The notes beneath the pieces were generated by a model that saw only the letters and a program-made list of their open reading frames with translations, did no database searches and was not told the DNA's origin. The position numbers and the translations under genes are program-made. From a virus, in IMG/VR virus record IMGVR_UViG_3300023110_000023, positions 1-64,000 of that record: 64,000 nucleotides of DNA. The stretch is one strand, 5' to 3'. Shown in pieces: positions 6,034 through 14,777 of this stretch (position 1 is the first letter of the stretch; each line of letters begins with the position of its first letter).

Positions 6034-8424
6034 ATGTCGGAGAGGCGTAGCCGTTTTCCATTTTGGCGAAGGCGAGGTTCGCCCGAAGACGCTAACCGCA
6101 TGACCGAGATGTTCAACCAGCCCGAATCGGAGTTCCGCTGGGATGGGAAGACGCTCGCATCAATGTCCCGAATCGGCAATTCCACGAAGACGGGCAAGAG
6201 CGTGAACGGCTTTGAACCGATTGGCGACATGGACTTGATTCGTGAAATCTCGCTCAAGAACGAGGTGGTCAATGCGATTCTCCGCAGAACCGTTGATGAC
6301 ACGCTGGGCAACGGCTACGAGTTTGTTCTGCCCGATGGGAAGGAGGAAGGAGATGCTGGTCAATTGGCGAGGGTGCGTGAGTTCTTCCGAGCCCCCAACC
6401 CCGATGACAACGGGGATGAGTGGCTTGAATCCCTCATCTATGACCTCCAATTGTTCGGTGATGCCTATTTGGAACTTGACGGCTCGGAAGACAAACAGAT
6501 GAGCGATGACGGAACGAAGTGGACATACGGTGGCGAATTGGTGTCAATATGGAACATTCCCACCGAAACGATGAAACTGCTTCCAGCGAACAAACGCCCA
6601 GCCCCACCAGCGATGGCGTATGTGCAGAAAATTGACGGCTTGAAGCGTGAGTTCTCATCCAGCAAAATCCTCCATGTGTCCAAGTTCAAGCATGGCCGAG
6701 CATACGGCACATCGCCCATCGTTCCCCTGCTGAATGTGATTGCTGGGCATCTCAACCTGTCAAATTATCTCAACGAACTCTATACGGGAACGCTTCCCAA
6801 GACCATCCTCAATGTCGGGGACATCTCCAATGGCGAGATGAAAGCGATGCTCTCACTCCTTGAACAGCAATTGGCTGGAGGCAAGTCGCCCTTCGGTTTG
6901 GTCGCTGTGAACGGAGGAACGGGGTTCAATATGCACAAACTGTTGGACTCAACGAGGGAAGGCGCGCAATTGGACTTGATTCACTATTATCGCGAGGAAA
7001 TCTGTGCGGTCTTCGGCATCCCACCCATGAAATTGGGCTGGGTGCAGACGGGGAAGATGTCCAACCCCGAACAGCAATTGGATGCGTGGTATGATGTCAT
7101 TGAATCCTTCCATAACCGAATTGAATCGCTCATTAACAACCGTATTCTTCCCCTATTGGACATCACCGATTGGGTCTTCAAGTTCGTGTCCATCCGACCA
7201 AAGCGGGACAATGAGATAGCCGAAACGCAATCGCGTCAAGCACAGGCAATCTCCAATCTCCGACAGGAAGGTGTCATCTCCATCAACGAGGCTCGGAACT
7301 TCTTGGGTCTTGAGCGACTTGACTTGGCTGACGCAGACGACCCGATGTTCCTGTCGCCCAAGTTATCCATCAACAAAGGCAAGGTCAATGGCGGTGGCGA
7401 GGAAACGGCGGATTCCAATGACTCATCTCCATTGACACCTCCATCTCTTGCTGAATTGTTCCCCCCACCCGAAGCACCCGACAACGAAGGTGCGAAACTT
7501 GGCGGGATTCCTCCATGCACCGTTCCTGTTGATATTGAACTCAATAGCAACACAACGGGGCTCATGGCGAATCGGAGAATGAAGCAGAACGATGAATACG
7601 AGGCTCTCATCACCACGAACTCGCTGGAACTTCTCGCTCAATTCACCGACCTTCAAAGTCAGTTCGCCGTTGATGTCTTGGATGCCCTTGACAAAATGTT
7701 CGCAGACGGAGATGAAGCGGTGCAGATGCCGAATGTGGATTTGAAGTCGGTGCGAGCATACAGACGCAAGGCGGATATTGACCTCAATCAAATTGAATCA
7801 GCCATCGTTGAGATTGACACCCGAATCGCTGACACGATTGGTCGTCAAAACTTGATGGCGACAGCGGTTTTGACCGATTCGTTTGGCGAGTCGCTGGAAC
7901 TGACGCTGGGTGGAACTGCGATTGATGTTGCACTCAACGCAGACGACCTCTCGGCCATCGCTTATTGGAATGGTCGCTGGACACTCCCTGCCTTAAGAAA
8001 CACGCTGGGGGCTCACAGGAACGCCCTGCTCGGTGTCTTTGAGGCTATGGTGGGTCAAGGGCAGTCTTGGCGATGGGCGAAGACGGAGATGCGTTCTTTG
8101 ATTGACCCAACGGGGTCGCGATACCCAGCATATTGGTATGAACGCATCGCCCGAACCGAAACCCGAAGGGTCGTGGAGAACGCTCACCTATCGGGCTTGA
8201 GGAAGGCTGGCTTCCAAAAGGTTGAGCGAATCGTGGTCGTTGATGAACGAACCGACCGTGATTTGTGCGCGCCCTTTGAGAACGCCATTTACCCAATCGC
8301 TGAATCGCGAAGTGTTGTTCCAGCACACCCGAATTGCCGATGCACATTCGTTGCGTATGCTGGCGACAAAGAGCCTATTGACTCCGATACGATTCTCGTT
8401 CCCGATGTGGAGGGCTCGGAATGA
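6034..8424 (+). CDS. Portal protein fused to MuF-type minor head protein
   Basis: A 796-aa protein. The N-terminal part of about 430 residues is a portal: a dodecameric ring at the packaging vertex, with segments such as LIREISLKNEVVNAILRRTV, YLELDG, HVSKF...GTSPIVPLL, and EEICAVFGIPPMKLGW...NPEQQLDAWYD. A linker rich in Pro/Ser/Asp follows. The C-terminal 280 residues carry the MuF/SPP1 gp7-like module: RTETRRVVENAH (about 706), VVDERTDRDLCAPF and HPNCRC (about 764). In most caudoviruses portal and MuF are separate genes, so this is a fusion with about the summed length. An upstream frame back to 5788 lies over the structured RNA and is rejected as a start. It overlaps the next gene by ATGA. 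Confidence 0.9.
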   Translation: MSERRSRFPFWRRRGSPEDANRMTEMFNQPESEFRWDGKTLASMSRIGNSTKTGKSVNGFEPIGDMDLIREISLKNEVVNAILRRTVDDTLGNGYEFVLPDGKEEGDAGQLARVREFFRAPNPDDNGDEWLESLIYDLQLFGDAYLELDGSEDKQMSDDGTKWTYGGELVSIWNIPTETMKLLPANKRPAPPAMAYVQKIDGLKREFSSSKILHVSKFKHGRAYGTSPIVPLLNVIAGHLNLSNYLNELYTGTLPKTILNVGDISNGEMKAMLSLLEQQLAGGKSPFGLVAVNGGTGFNMHKLLDSTREGAQLDLIHYYREEICAVFGIPPMKLGWVQTGKMSNPEQQLDAWYDVIESFHNRIESLINNRILPLLDITDWVFKFVSIRPKRDNEIAETQSRQAQAISNLRQEGVISINEARNFLGLERLDLADADDPMFLSPKLSINKGKVNGGGEETADSNDSSPLTPPSLAELFPPPEAPDNEGAKLGGIPPCTVPVDIELNSNTTGLMANRRMKQNDEYEALITTNSLELLAQFTDLQSQFAVDVLDALDKMFADGDEAVQMPNVDLKSVRAYRRKADIDLNQIESAIVEIDTRIADTIGRQNLMATAVLTDSFGESLELTLGGTAIDVALNADDLSAIAYWNGRWTLPALRNTLGAHRNALLGVFEAMVGQGQSWRWAKTEMRSLIDPTGSRYPAYWYERIARTETRRVVENAHLSGLRKAGFQKVERIVVVDERTDRDLCAPFENAIYPIAESRSVVPAHPNCRCTFVAYAGDKEPIDSDTILVPDVEGSE

Positions 8425-8831
8425 AACCCGATGACAACCCGTTCCTCAAAGCAAGTGCATGGTGGAGGCAACGAACCAAACCATCCATCGTTGATTCCAA
8501 GACCACGCGAGAACTTGACAGGCTCGCACATCTCATTCTCACAGATGCGGTTAAACGAGCCCCTGTGCTGACGGGCGCGCTTCGTGCTTCGGGTCGTGTG
8601 AGGCGAATCAACAAATACCGCAGGGCGATTGAGTTCGGTGGTGCTGGAACAGGCGTGGACTACGCTTCGTATGTTGAGTTTGGGACAATGCGTACGCGCC
8701 CCCAACCGTTCTTGCGACCAGCGTTGGAACGAAACAAAAAAGCCATCGCGAAGGGCATGGGCAAGTCTGCCCAACGAGTCTTCGGTGGGGCTGTTTTCAA
8801 CATCATGGGAACAATCAAGGTGGGTGAATGA
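8421..8831 (+). CDS. HK97 gp10-like head-tail protein
   Basis: A 136-aa protein. The segment DAVKRAPVLTGALRASGRV (about 49-67) and later VDYASYVEFGT...PQPFLRPALERN (about 80-105) match the HK97 gp10-like (tail completion/neck) family. Typical members have a short helix, R.P..TG.L..S, then YA.YVEFGT and A.PFL.PA. It probably helps close or join head and tail. It sits directly after portal rather than after the capsid gene, coupled by ATGA on both sides. Confidence 0.8.
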   Translation: MKPDDNPFLKASAWWRQRTKPSIVDSKTTRELDRLAHLILTDAVKRAPVLTGALRASGRVRRINKYRRAIEFGGAGTGVDYASYVEFGTMRTRPQPFLRPALERNKKAIAKGMGKSAQRVFGGAVFNIMGTIKVGE

Positions 8832-8980
8832 ATGGATGGATTTGGCGAGGCTGTTGCTATTTTGCTGACGAAGTGTTCCCACATGGATTTTGTCGCAAGT
8901 GCTGGATTGCACACGGAATGCCGAAGGCGATGAACATGATTCAATACCCCGAAGCACAGGAGATGATTGACAATGGCTGA
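8828..8980 (+). CDS. Small CC..CxxC protein, 50 aa
   Basis: A 50-codon frame begins in an ATGA overlap with the gp10-like gene and ends inside the first codons of the next gene. The product starts MNGWIWRGCCYFADEV and continues HGFCRKCW, giving a CC...CxxC cluster that could bind zinc. The exact fit between coupled genes supports it. Function unknown. Confidence 0.5.
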   Translation: MNGWIWRGCCYFADEVFPHGFCRKCWIAHGMPKAMNMIQYPEAQEMIDNG

Positions 8981-10004
8981 CAGCGTGGACAAGGGGCAAT
9001 TCGTATCGTGGACAACCGAGAAGGGTCGCTATGTCGGTCAAGTGCTGTCCGTTATCACATCGGGGCGCGTTGCTGTGGTGTCGGCATCGGGCGGTCAAGA
9101 AACCATTGAAGCCAGCACCGAGAACGCGGTCGCGAATGTTCGCATCTATGTGAACAACGAAGACGGCACATTCAGCAGAAGCGACAGGAACGCCCCTGTG
9201 CGTGTCGCCATGCTTCGCATCATCTCCGAGCCCGAAACCAAAGCGGTGTCGGCTGGAGTGCGAAAGACGCTCAAGCAGAAGGCAGAAGACCATAACGAGA
9301 AGGTGAACAACGCATCATCCAAGAAAACCACTACACGCACCCTCGTAGCCGTGTTTGAACGCGGTGTGGGCGCGTATCAAACGAATCCTCAATCGGTGCG
9401 ACCAACCGTGTCCAGCGCGGAACAATGGGCATACGCAAGAGTGAACTCGTTCCTGTACGCGTTGAGGAATGGTCGCTTTCGTGGAGGCAAGCACGACACC
9501 GACCTGTTGCCCAAAGGTCATCCCCAATCCTCCAAGAGCGTGGATGACGAACCCGAACTTCCTGTGGAAGAATCGGTATTGGATTCAATAACCAAAGCAC
9601 CGAAGACCAATTTTCCGAAGCGCGGTGATGACAAAAAGGTGAGTCTGCGAAACTCGCAATACGACCAATTCCCGCTGGCCGAAGCCGAAAAACTGCGAAC
9701 TGAATGGCCGATGATTTGGAGGCGTGGAGGCAACATTCTCGGCAACACTCAATTTCAACGATTGAAGAAGGTTCACGAACAGATGGGCGAAGTCAAGACC
9801 CCAACAGATGAGAAGGCTGTGCGTCTGCGTGAGGCTTGGTCTGCTCGGCACTACAAAGACTTCCGACTCGCTGGAGTCGTGGCTCAAATCAAGTGGCTCA
9901 TGGTCGGCAGTCGTGGGCTGTCGTTCATGCGAAAAGTCATCTCCGATGAGAAGAAACGCCTTCGGGACAGGGAGAAGAACGGAGATTCTGACCAAAACCA
10001 TTGA
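8973..10004 (+). CDS. Head-region accessory protein with Tudor-like N-terminus
   Basis: A 343-aa protein. The N-terminus (GQFVSWTTEKGRYVGQVLSV...) looks like the small beta-barrel (HVA1/Tudor-like) modules that open with KG..V.W....G...G.V. The middle contains TLVAVFERGVGAYQTNPQSV...QWAYARVNSFLYALRNG...DLLPKGHP. This resembles a domain often attached to phage prohead proteases or head proteins (RGAGAYSTS...WAMARVNAFL..L). A structural or maturation role is inferred from that and from its position before the protease. The ATG at 8973 overlaps the previous stop. Its last codons carry the upstream box of the next promoter. Confidence 0.6.
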   Translation: MADSVDKGQFVSWTTEKGRYVGQVLSVITSGRVAVVSASGGQETIEASTENAVANVRIYVNNEDGTFSRSDRNAPVRVAMLRIISEPETKAVSAGVRKTLKQKAEDHNEKVNNASSKKTTTRTLVAVFERGVGAYQTNPQSVRPTVSSAEQWAYARVNSFLYALRNGRFRGGKHDTDLLPKGHPQSSKSVDDEPELPVEESVLDSITKAPKTNFPKRGDDKKVSLRNSQYDQFPLAEAEKLRTEWPMIWRRGGNILGNTQFQRLKKVHEQMGEVKTPTDEKAVRLREAWSARHYKDFRLAGVVAQIKWLMVGSRGLSFMRKVISDEKKRLRDREKNGDSDQNH

Positions 10005-10026
10005 TATTCACCGAACCATTGATATA
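10001..10026 (+). promoter_or_regulatory. Class A tandem promoter
   Basis: TTGATATT (10001) and, 18 nt later, CATTGATATA with GATATA at 10021-10026. GATATA begins 28 nt before ATG 10049. ATG 10031 would be too close, which sets the start of the next gene. Confidence 0.65.
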
Positions 10027-10048
10027 GGGGATGCGACTACGACCAACC

Positions 10049-10270
10049 ATGCCCAACAAAGCATGGATTAGAGAAACCCCCGCCGATGTGATGAACCGAC
10101 TCGCTGGAGAAGCCCGTCTTCACCGCATTCGTCGCCAACAGGAGATTGCTGTTGAAACGCCCGAACCAACCACTCTCGCAGACACGATGATGTCCGTGAT
10201 GGAAGGCATGACCCCCGAAGAAGTCGTTTCACTTCTCCGAAAGGTCGTCAGCACCTTGAACCAAGAGTGA
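10049..10270 (+). CDS. Small protein, 73 aa, unknown
   Basis: The product begins MPNKAWIRETPADVMNRLAGEARLH and ends VSLLRKVVSTLNQE, with a helical, charged composition. The start is fixed by the class A TATA box 28 nt upstream; an in-frame ATG at 10031 lies only 10 nt from that box. It sits between two head genes yet uses the class A promoter of the small unknown genes, so it may be expressed at a different time from its neighbours. No family is recognised. Confidence 0.6.
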   Translation: MPNKAWIRETPADVMNRLAGEARLHRIRRQQEIAVETPEPTTLADTMMSVMEGMTPEEVVSLLRKVVSTLNQE

Positions 10271-10281
10271 ACCGCTTTCGT

Positions 10282-10291
10282 CATAAACCCC
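10282..10291 (+). promoter_or_regulatory. Class C promoter CATAAACCCC
   Basis: Begins 29 nt before ATG 10311 of the protease-scaffold gene. An imperfect inverted repeat CCCCTT...AAGGAGGGG lies between the box and the start. Confidence 0.65.
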
Positions 10292-10310
10292 TTCGCTCAA
10301 GGAGGGGGGC

Positions 10311-11852
10311 ATGGACAAGGTTCTCAACGCTCGCTACATTGAGTCCGAAGAGGACTTCGCCAGCAAGTCGGGCGAGGTCAAGGAATATCAAGTGGAGATT
10401 CGTGTGAACACTCCGTTCACGGTCATGAAGCAAGCCCATGACGAGCCAATGGACACGGGCGAATACGAGATGGCTGATGATGATGTCATGATTCGTGGTG
10501 CTGTGTATGTCGGCAACGAAGCCATGCTGGACAGGCATGGAGAACTCGTTGATATGGGTGCAATCATGAACGCATGGGACAAATATCGGCAGAACCCCGT
10601 CATCCTGTATAACCACTCCAAGACCAATGGTGTCATCGGTCGTATGGTTGATGTCAGCATGGAAAAAATGGATGGGATGGATGAAGAAGTCCCCTTCGGG
10701 CGAGCCATCATTGACGGTGGCGAGAAGGACATCGTGAGGAAGATTCGGAAGGGTCTTCTGCGAGCGTTTTCAATCGGTTTCATAGCCCGCGCGGCGGTTA
10801 AGGAGTGCAAGGATGAGGACTCATGTTATGTGCGATTCACCGAGATTGAGTGGCTTGAAACCAGCGTTGTTGATGTTCCAGCCAGCCCCAACGCTTTGTT
10901 CAGCGTGGAGAAGCACATCATTGGCTACGAAGACATGGGCGACCGAATCGCGATTCTGTTTGAGAAGCCAGCCAGCGAAGAAGCCCCAGCGGAATCGCCA
11001 GCACAGGAGAACTCCGTGATTGACTCCGATACGGAAGTGAAGGCTCACGATGGCTGTGGCTGTCAATCCGAAAAATCCGACTTGGAGGAAGAAGCGGAGG
11101 AAGTGGAGGAATCCGAAGAGATTTCACCTGTTGGAACATTTGACAGCGACTTGGTTGGCCGTTTAGAACTCTTGGAAGCCTATGTTGAAGCCCTTGAGAG
11201 CAAGGGTATTGAGCCCGATACGCTTAATACCCCTCTCGCTCAACCTGCTGGGCAACGAGGGAACGAAATGACCCAAGAAGAAATCATCGCATCCGAGAAG
11301 GAAGCAGAAGAAGTCGTTGTCAAGACGGAGGAAGAAGCCTCCGAAGAACCTGTGCTTGAAGAGGCTGTCAGCGAGGAAGTCGTTGAAGAAGTCGCAGAAG
11401 CAACCGAAGAAGAATCCTTTGAGGAAGAAGTCGTGGTCAAGGAGGCAGACGAGCCTTCCACCAACGACATTCTCATTGAAGTCGTCAAGACCCTCGCTGG
11501 AATTGACGCACGAATCGCTGGCTTGGAAGAGAAAATGGTCGTTGAAGACCTCTCCGATGAAGTCGCATCCCTCAAGGCTGAACTTGAAGCCAAAGACGCT
11601 GAACTTGCCGAGTTCAAGGCAAAGGCAGAAGAGATGGCTAAGGAAGCCGAGATTGAGGCAGAAGTCAGCAAGCGAATCGCAGAACGCATTGGCGATTCCC
11701 CAGCAGTCGTGAAGACCGCTGACCCCAAATCCCTTTCACCTGTGGTCAAGGAAGACATCACCCGCCATGACCCACAGCCAAATGTCAGCAAAGGCATGAA
11801 CGGCCTTGCTGTGTGGCTGGAACAGCAATTGATTAGCAAGAGGGGTGCATAA
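10311..11852 (+). CDS. Prohead protease fused to scaffold
   Basis: A 513-aa protein. The first 200 residues are an HK97-type (U35) maturation protease: ILYNHSK (His near 100), GRMVDV, PFGRAII, VRKIRKGLLRAFSIGF (Ser near 153) and WLETSVVDVPASPNALF. The rest is a long acidic, Glu/Val-repetitive stretch (about 215-410), then a coiled coil (LKAELEAKDAELAEFKAKAEEM) and a basic C-terminal segment. This is the profile of an internal scaffold, which the protease would cut during maturation. Such fusions are known in HK97-like viruses. It is directly upstream of the major capsid gene. A copy of the dispersed palindrome lies at 11207-11220. Confidence 0.88.
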   Translation: MDKVLNARYIESEEDFASKSGEVKEYQVEIRVNTPFTVMKQAHDEPMDTGEYEMADDDVMIRGAVYVGNEAMLDRHGELVDMGAIMNAWDKYRQNPVILYNHSKTNGVIGRMVDVSMEKMDGMDEEVPFGRAIIDGGEKDIVRKIRKGLLRAFSIGFIARAAVKECKDEDSCYVRFTEIEWLETSVVDVPASPNALFSVEKHIIGYEDMGDRIAILFEKPASEEAPAESPAQENSVIDSDTEVKAHDGCGCQSEKSDLEEEAEEVEESEEISPVGTFDSDLVGRLELLEAYVEALESKGIEPDTLNTPLAQPAGQRGNEMTQEEIIASEKEAEEVVVKTEEEASEEPVLEEAVSEEVVEEVAEATEEESFEEEVVVKEADEPSTNDILIEVVKTLAGIDARIAGLEEKMVVEDLSDEVASLKAELEAKDAELAEFKAKAEEMAKEAEIEAEVSKRIAERIGDSPAVVKTADPKSLSPVVKEDITRHDPQPNVSKGMNGLAVWLEQQLISKRGA

Positions 11853-11855
11853 TCA
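11849..11855 (+). promoter_or_regulatory. Possible TATA box of capsid gene
   Basis: CATAATC lies 52 nt before ATG 11901, overlapping the protease stop. It would give a leader of about 24 nt holding the Shine-Dalgarno-like AAGGAAGTGA at 11885-11894. Confidence 0.4.
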
Positions 11856-11900
11856 CAGTCCACCGATGATTCGGAAGACAAAACAAGGAAGTGAAGAAAA

Positions 11901-12950
11901 ATGGATAACTTTGAGTTCAACGAAGTCGTAGCAAGAGTGAAGGATGCTCTCGGTGGTGCAGGTTCATCAACGGGTTCAACCTTCTTCCCAACAGAAACCA
12001 GCGATGAAATCATCCAAATCGTGTATGAGCAGAACTTCATGCGAAGTCTGTTCCCAGCGATGCCGATGTCCACTCGCACCGTGAATGTCCCAAAACTGTC
12101 GGGAAGCGTGAACTTCCACGCTCACACCCTTTCGGCTGTTGAGTCGGGAACGGAAGCAACCGAGTCCCGCCAAGCAACGACTGAAATCACCCTCACCTTG
12201 AAGACGATGATTGCGAATGTCCCAATCGGGAACTACCTCATCGCGTACGGTGTGGAAGGTCTTCTCACCGTTCTCCGTGATGACATCGCCTCTCGCCTCG
12301 CATACAACGAAGCGAACTTGATGATTAACGGGGACACCGAAACGGGTTCGTCATACGCTGACAACATCATGGGTGCTTACAACGCATCCACCAACCCAAC
12401 AGGCGTGAACGCAACCAACAACGACTACCTGCTTGAGATGGATGGCCTTCGCAAGTCGGCCTCCGCCACCGCAGTCAGCGTCAGCGGAACTTTCGCCCTG
12501 TCCCACCTTCGTCAAGCCATCGCCACTCTCGGAGTGTATGCTGACAACCGTGATGACCTTGCCCTCATCGTTCCTCGCAACCTTGAGGTTCAATTGCTCG
12601 GCATCACCGAATTGCAGACGGTGGACAAATACGGTGCTGGTGCAACCATCCTGTCGGGTGAGATTGGCCGAATCTACGGTGTCCGTGTCTTCGGAACGGG
12701 TGTCATCCCAACGAACTTGAACTACGCTGGTGTGTATGACGGTTCAACGACCACGCAGACCCAAGCCATCTTGACCCACATTCGTTCCCCACTCATCGGC
12801 AACCCAACGCAAGCGGAACGCCGATTCAGCATGGGCTTTGAAGACGAGCCTCAACGCGACCGATTCGTGTTGATTCCTCGCCAAGACATCGCCTTCGGAA
12901 TCCGATACAGCGACGCAATCTGCCTCTTGAACGGAATTGACACCGTTTGA
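11901..12950 (+). CDS. Major capsid protein, HK97 fold
   Basis: A 349-aa protein forming the icosahedral shell. Features typical of HK97-like capsid proteins of this length include an N-terminal helix, FFPTETSDEIIQIVYEQNFMRSL, MPMSTRTVNVPKL (start of the P/E-loop region), TLKTMIANVPIGNYLI, LMINGDTETGS, ILSGEIGRIYGVRVFGTGVIP and the C-terminal RRFSMGFEDEPQRDRFVLIPRQDIAFGIRYSDAI. It directly follows the protease-scaffold gene. Unlike most genes here it has a leader with a clear GGAAGTGA ribosome site, expected for a very abundant protein. A hairpin follows at 13000-13016. Confidence 0.9.
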   Translation: MDNFEFNEVVARVKDALGGAGSSTGSTFFPTETSDEIIQIVYEQNFMRSLFPAMPMSTRTVNVPKLSGSVNFHAHTLSAVESGTEATESRQATTEITLTLKTMIANVPIGNYLIAYGVEGLLTVLRDDIASRLAYNEANLMINGDTETGSSYADNIMGAYNASTNPTGVNATNNDYLLEMDGLRKSASATAVSVSGTFALSHLRQAIATLGVYADNRDDLALIVPRNLEVQLLGITELQTVDKYGAGATILSGEIGRIYGVRVFGTGVIPTNLNYAGVYDGSTTTQTQAILTHIRSPLIGNPTQAERRFSMGFEDEPQRDRFVLIPRQDIAFGIRYSDAICLLNGIDTV

Positions 12951-12999
12951 GGCTGAACGCTGACCGCTGATGCGAACACAGGCAAGTGCCGTGAGGCTT

Positions 13000-13016
13000 T
13001 GAGGGCTTGACCCTCA
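13000..13016 (+). terminator. Hairpin after capsid gene
   Basis: TGAGGG-CTTGA-CCCTCA lies 50 nt after the capsid stop and just before the next promoter. There is no long T-tract, so terminator or mRNA-stabilising roles are both possible. Confidence 0.4.
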
Positions 13017-13036
13017 CACACCCTCTCGGAATGGCT

Positions 13037-13045
13037 GATAAACCG
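13037..13045 (+). promoter_or_regulatory. Class C promoter GATAAACCG
   Basis: Begins 28 nt before ATG 13065 of the connector gene. Confidence 0.6.
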
Positions 13046-13064
13046 CTTCGGGAATGTTCATCTC

Positions 13065-13721
13065 ATGACGGCAGAAGACTATTGCACAGTCGCAGAAGTC
13101 CGAAACTACATCGGGATTGCATCGGGCGATTCCTTTGGTGCAGATGACACGGCAATTGAAGGGTTCATCACCAACGCCTCTCGCATCGTGGATGCGTATG
13201 CCCTCCGACAATTTGCTTCAACGGAGAGTGTGGTTGAGTGGTTTGATGTGTCATACGGCCTCCAACACTTGACTTTATCCAAAAGACCTGTCGCTTCCTT
13301 GACATCTGTGGAAGAGGCTGATGGCGAAGGGTCGCTCACCGCACTCACCATTGGGCGAGCAAGAGGAACTGACCATGCGTATTTGGAAGACGGTGATGCT
13401 GGAATCGTGTCGTTCCACTATCCGTTCACAGAAACGCTGAAACAACGAGTCAAAATCACATACACCACAGGAGTCGTATTGGGGTCAATACCCGCAGAAG
13501 TCAAAATGGCGACCGTCATGATGGCTGGTCGTTCAGCAATCCGAAGTGCATTGACTGACGAAAACTGTCCCGACAGGCTCAAGGAGATGTGGATTCCTTT
13601 GCTCAAGTCCACCGATTCGGAAGTCAAGGAGATGCTGGAACTCGTCAAGCGTCATCGCAGTCTTGATGTCGCTGTGTTCGGAACGCACATCACGGATGGT
13701 GTGGTTTGGAGAACGGGGTGA
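13065..13721 (+). CDS. Head-tail connector (gp6-like adaptor)
   Basis: A 218-aa protein. The N-terminal MTAEDYCTVAEVRNYIGIASGDSFGADDTAIEGFITNASRIVDAYALRQF fits the helical gp6/gp15-type adaptor (Y.t..evr..lgi....dd..i...i..as..id...grqF). A beta insertion and a helical C-terminus (VKMATVMMAGRSAIRSALTD) follow. Adaptors form a ring below the portal. Its position just after the capsid gene is canonical. A palindrome copy lies at 13477-13490. Confidence 0.75.
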   Translation: MTAEDYCTVAEVRNYIGIASGDSFGADDTAIEGFITNASRIVDAYALRQFASTESVVEWFDVSYGLQHLTLSKRPVASLTSVEEADGEGSLTALTIGRARGTDHAYLEDGDAGIVSFHYPFTETLKQRVKITYTTGVVLGSIPAEVKMATVMMAGRSAIRSALTDENCPDRLKEMWIPLLKSTDSEVKEMLELVKRHRSLDVAVFGTHITDGVVWRTG

Positions 13722-13725
13722 TTGA

Positions 13726-14217
13726 GTGGCGAAGACCGACAGGGGCGTTCCCGACAAAGACCCTCACACGATGCTCAAGGATTTTATTGAAGCCAATATG
13801 GATTCACCCGATGGCTCTTGGACTCCAGCGGTCAATTCGGGTTGGCTCAAGGCCAAGAAGCAGAAGACATTCCAAATCGCGATTCAGCACATCTATGGCG
13901 AATCGGAGATGGCTCACTTTGGGCTCGGAACGCAGGTCGCCATGACCTCACGGCAGTTCCTCCAAATCACCCTATTCGCACCGACCCGCACAGGCGTGTG
14001 GAGTCTGTTCCAAAAACTCAAACTCGCTCTCAACAACGGAACGCTGGCGTACGCGCCCGATGGGATTGACGACTATCACTACATCATCATCCGAAGGACT
14101 GAACTCTCCAAACCCATGACCATCTCCGAGCCCGACTGCGACTTCGGTGGGAATAACGATGACAATTGCATCGGCTATCGCATTGATGTGTCCGTTGAGG
14201 TTCGCTGGGAAGAGTGA
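13726..14217 (+). CDS. Tail completion/terminator-like protein
   Basis: A 163-aa protein from GTG 13726, four bases after the previous stop. Segments such as PHTMLKDFIEANMDSPDGSW, FQIAIQHIYGESE and LFAPTRTGVWSLFQKLKLAL suggest the alpha/beta fold of head-tail joining or tail terminator proteins. The place between the adaptor and the tail tube supports this; the family itself is not clearly recognised. A palindrome copy lies at 13785-13798 (TATTGAAGCCAATA, encoding part of FIEANM). Confidence 0.5.
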   Translation: MAKTDRGVPDKDPHTMLKDFIEANMDSPDGSWTPAVNSGWLKAKKQKTFQIAIQHIYGESEMAHFGLGTQVAMTSRQFLQITLFAPTRTGVWSLFQKLKLALNNGTLAYAPDGIDDYHYIIIRRTELSKPMTISEPDCDFGGNNDDNCIGYRIDVSVEVRWEE

Positions 14218-14304
14218 TGCTGGGAACGCTGTGAGCCAACGCATAGAGCCCCGTAGCCACCCAAAACCAAACGACCACGCTGATGTGGGGTGGATTCCGA
14301 AACC

Positions 14305-14348
14305 CCTTGCTCATCATGTTGATATTGCGAAGCATTGATATACCCCCT
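14305..14348 (+). repeat. 44-bp direct repeat, copy 1 (promoter cassette)
   Basis: An exact copy of 14718-14761. It contains the class A tandem boxes (TTGATATT, then GCATTGATATA with GATATA from 14337) and the start of the C-tract. GATATA begins 28 nt before ATG 14365. Confidence 0.85.
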
Positions 14349-14364
14349 TCACTTCCCAATCATC

Positions 14365-14715
14365 ATGGCCGACCAATGCCCTATCAAGTGGTTCAATGCT
14401 GACGAGATGGTGGATGCAATCGCGTTCCCCGAAAACGAACAGCGTTCAATGACGATTCAAGAAGTCAAGGAGATGGCTTGGTCGGACATCATGGAACAGG
14501 TTGAGTTTGAGTGTGATATTGAAGTCAATGGCTCGTTCATCACCGATAAGTTCGGAGTTCAGTCGTTCATCGTTTCAAAGTTCAAAGACGGCATCTATGG
14601 CGAGGCAGTCATGTGCGTTGTTGGTTCTTACGATGTGGCTAAGGTTGTAGCCGACCGCCACGAAGGTGCTGGTGTAGTCCAATACGCAAGCAACGGCTTC
14701 GTCATCGTGTGCTGA
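14365..14715 (+). CDS. Small protein, 116 aa, unknown
   Basis: Starts MADQCPIKWFNADEMVDAIAFPENEQ and ends VVQYASNGFVIVC. Mixed alpha/beta composition with three cysteines; no recognised domain. It is one of two adjacent genes (14365, 14778) driven by identical 44-bp promoter cassettes, so they should be co-regulated. It interrupts the tail-gene block and uses the class A promoter, which suggests a regulatory or host-interaction gene rather than a virion protein (inference). Confidence 0.6.
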   Translation: MADQCPIKWFNADEMVDAIAFPENEQRSMTIQEVKEMAWSDIMEQVEFECDIEVNGSFITDKFGVQSFIVSKFKDGIYGEAVMCVVGSYDVAKVVADRHEGAGVVQYASNGFVIVC

Positions 14716-14717
14716 TT

Positions 14718-14761
14718 CCTTGCTCATCATGTTGATATTGCGAAGCATTGATATACCCCCT
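14718..14761 (+). repeat. 44-bp direct repeat, copy 2 (promoter cassette)
   Basis: Identical to 14305-14348. GATATA begins at 14750, 28 nt before ATG 14778. The duplication, 413 bp apart, duplicates a whole promoter. Confidence 0.85.
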
Positions 14762-14777
14762 ATGCGTAGCACTCACC

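Noticed and set aside
11240-12079. 279-aa minus-strand frame, Ser/Thr-rich
   Set aside because: It is the mirror of the Glu-rich scaffold and the capsid gene; low-complexity codons give a long antisense frame.
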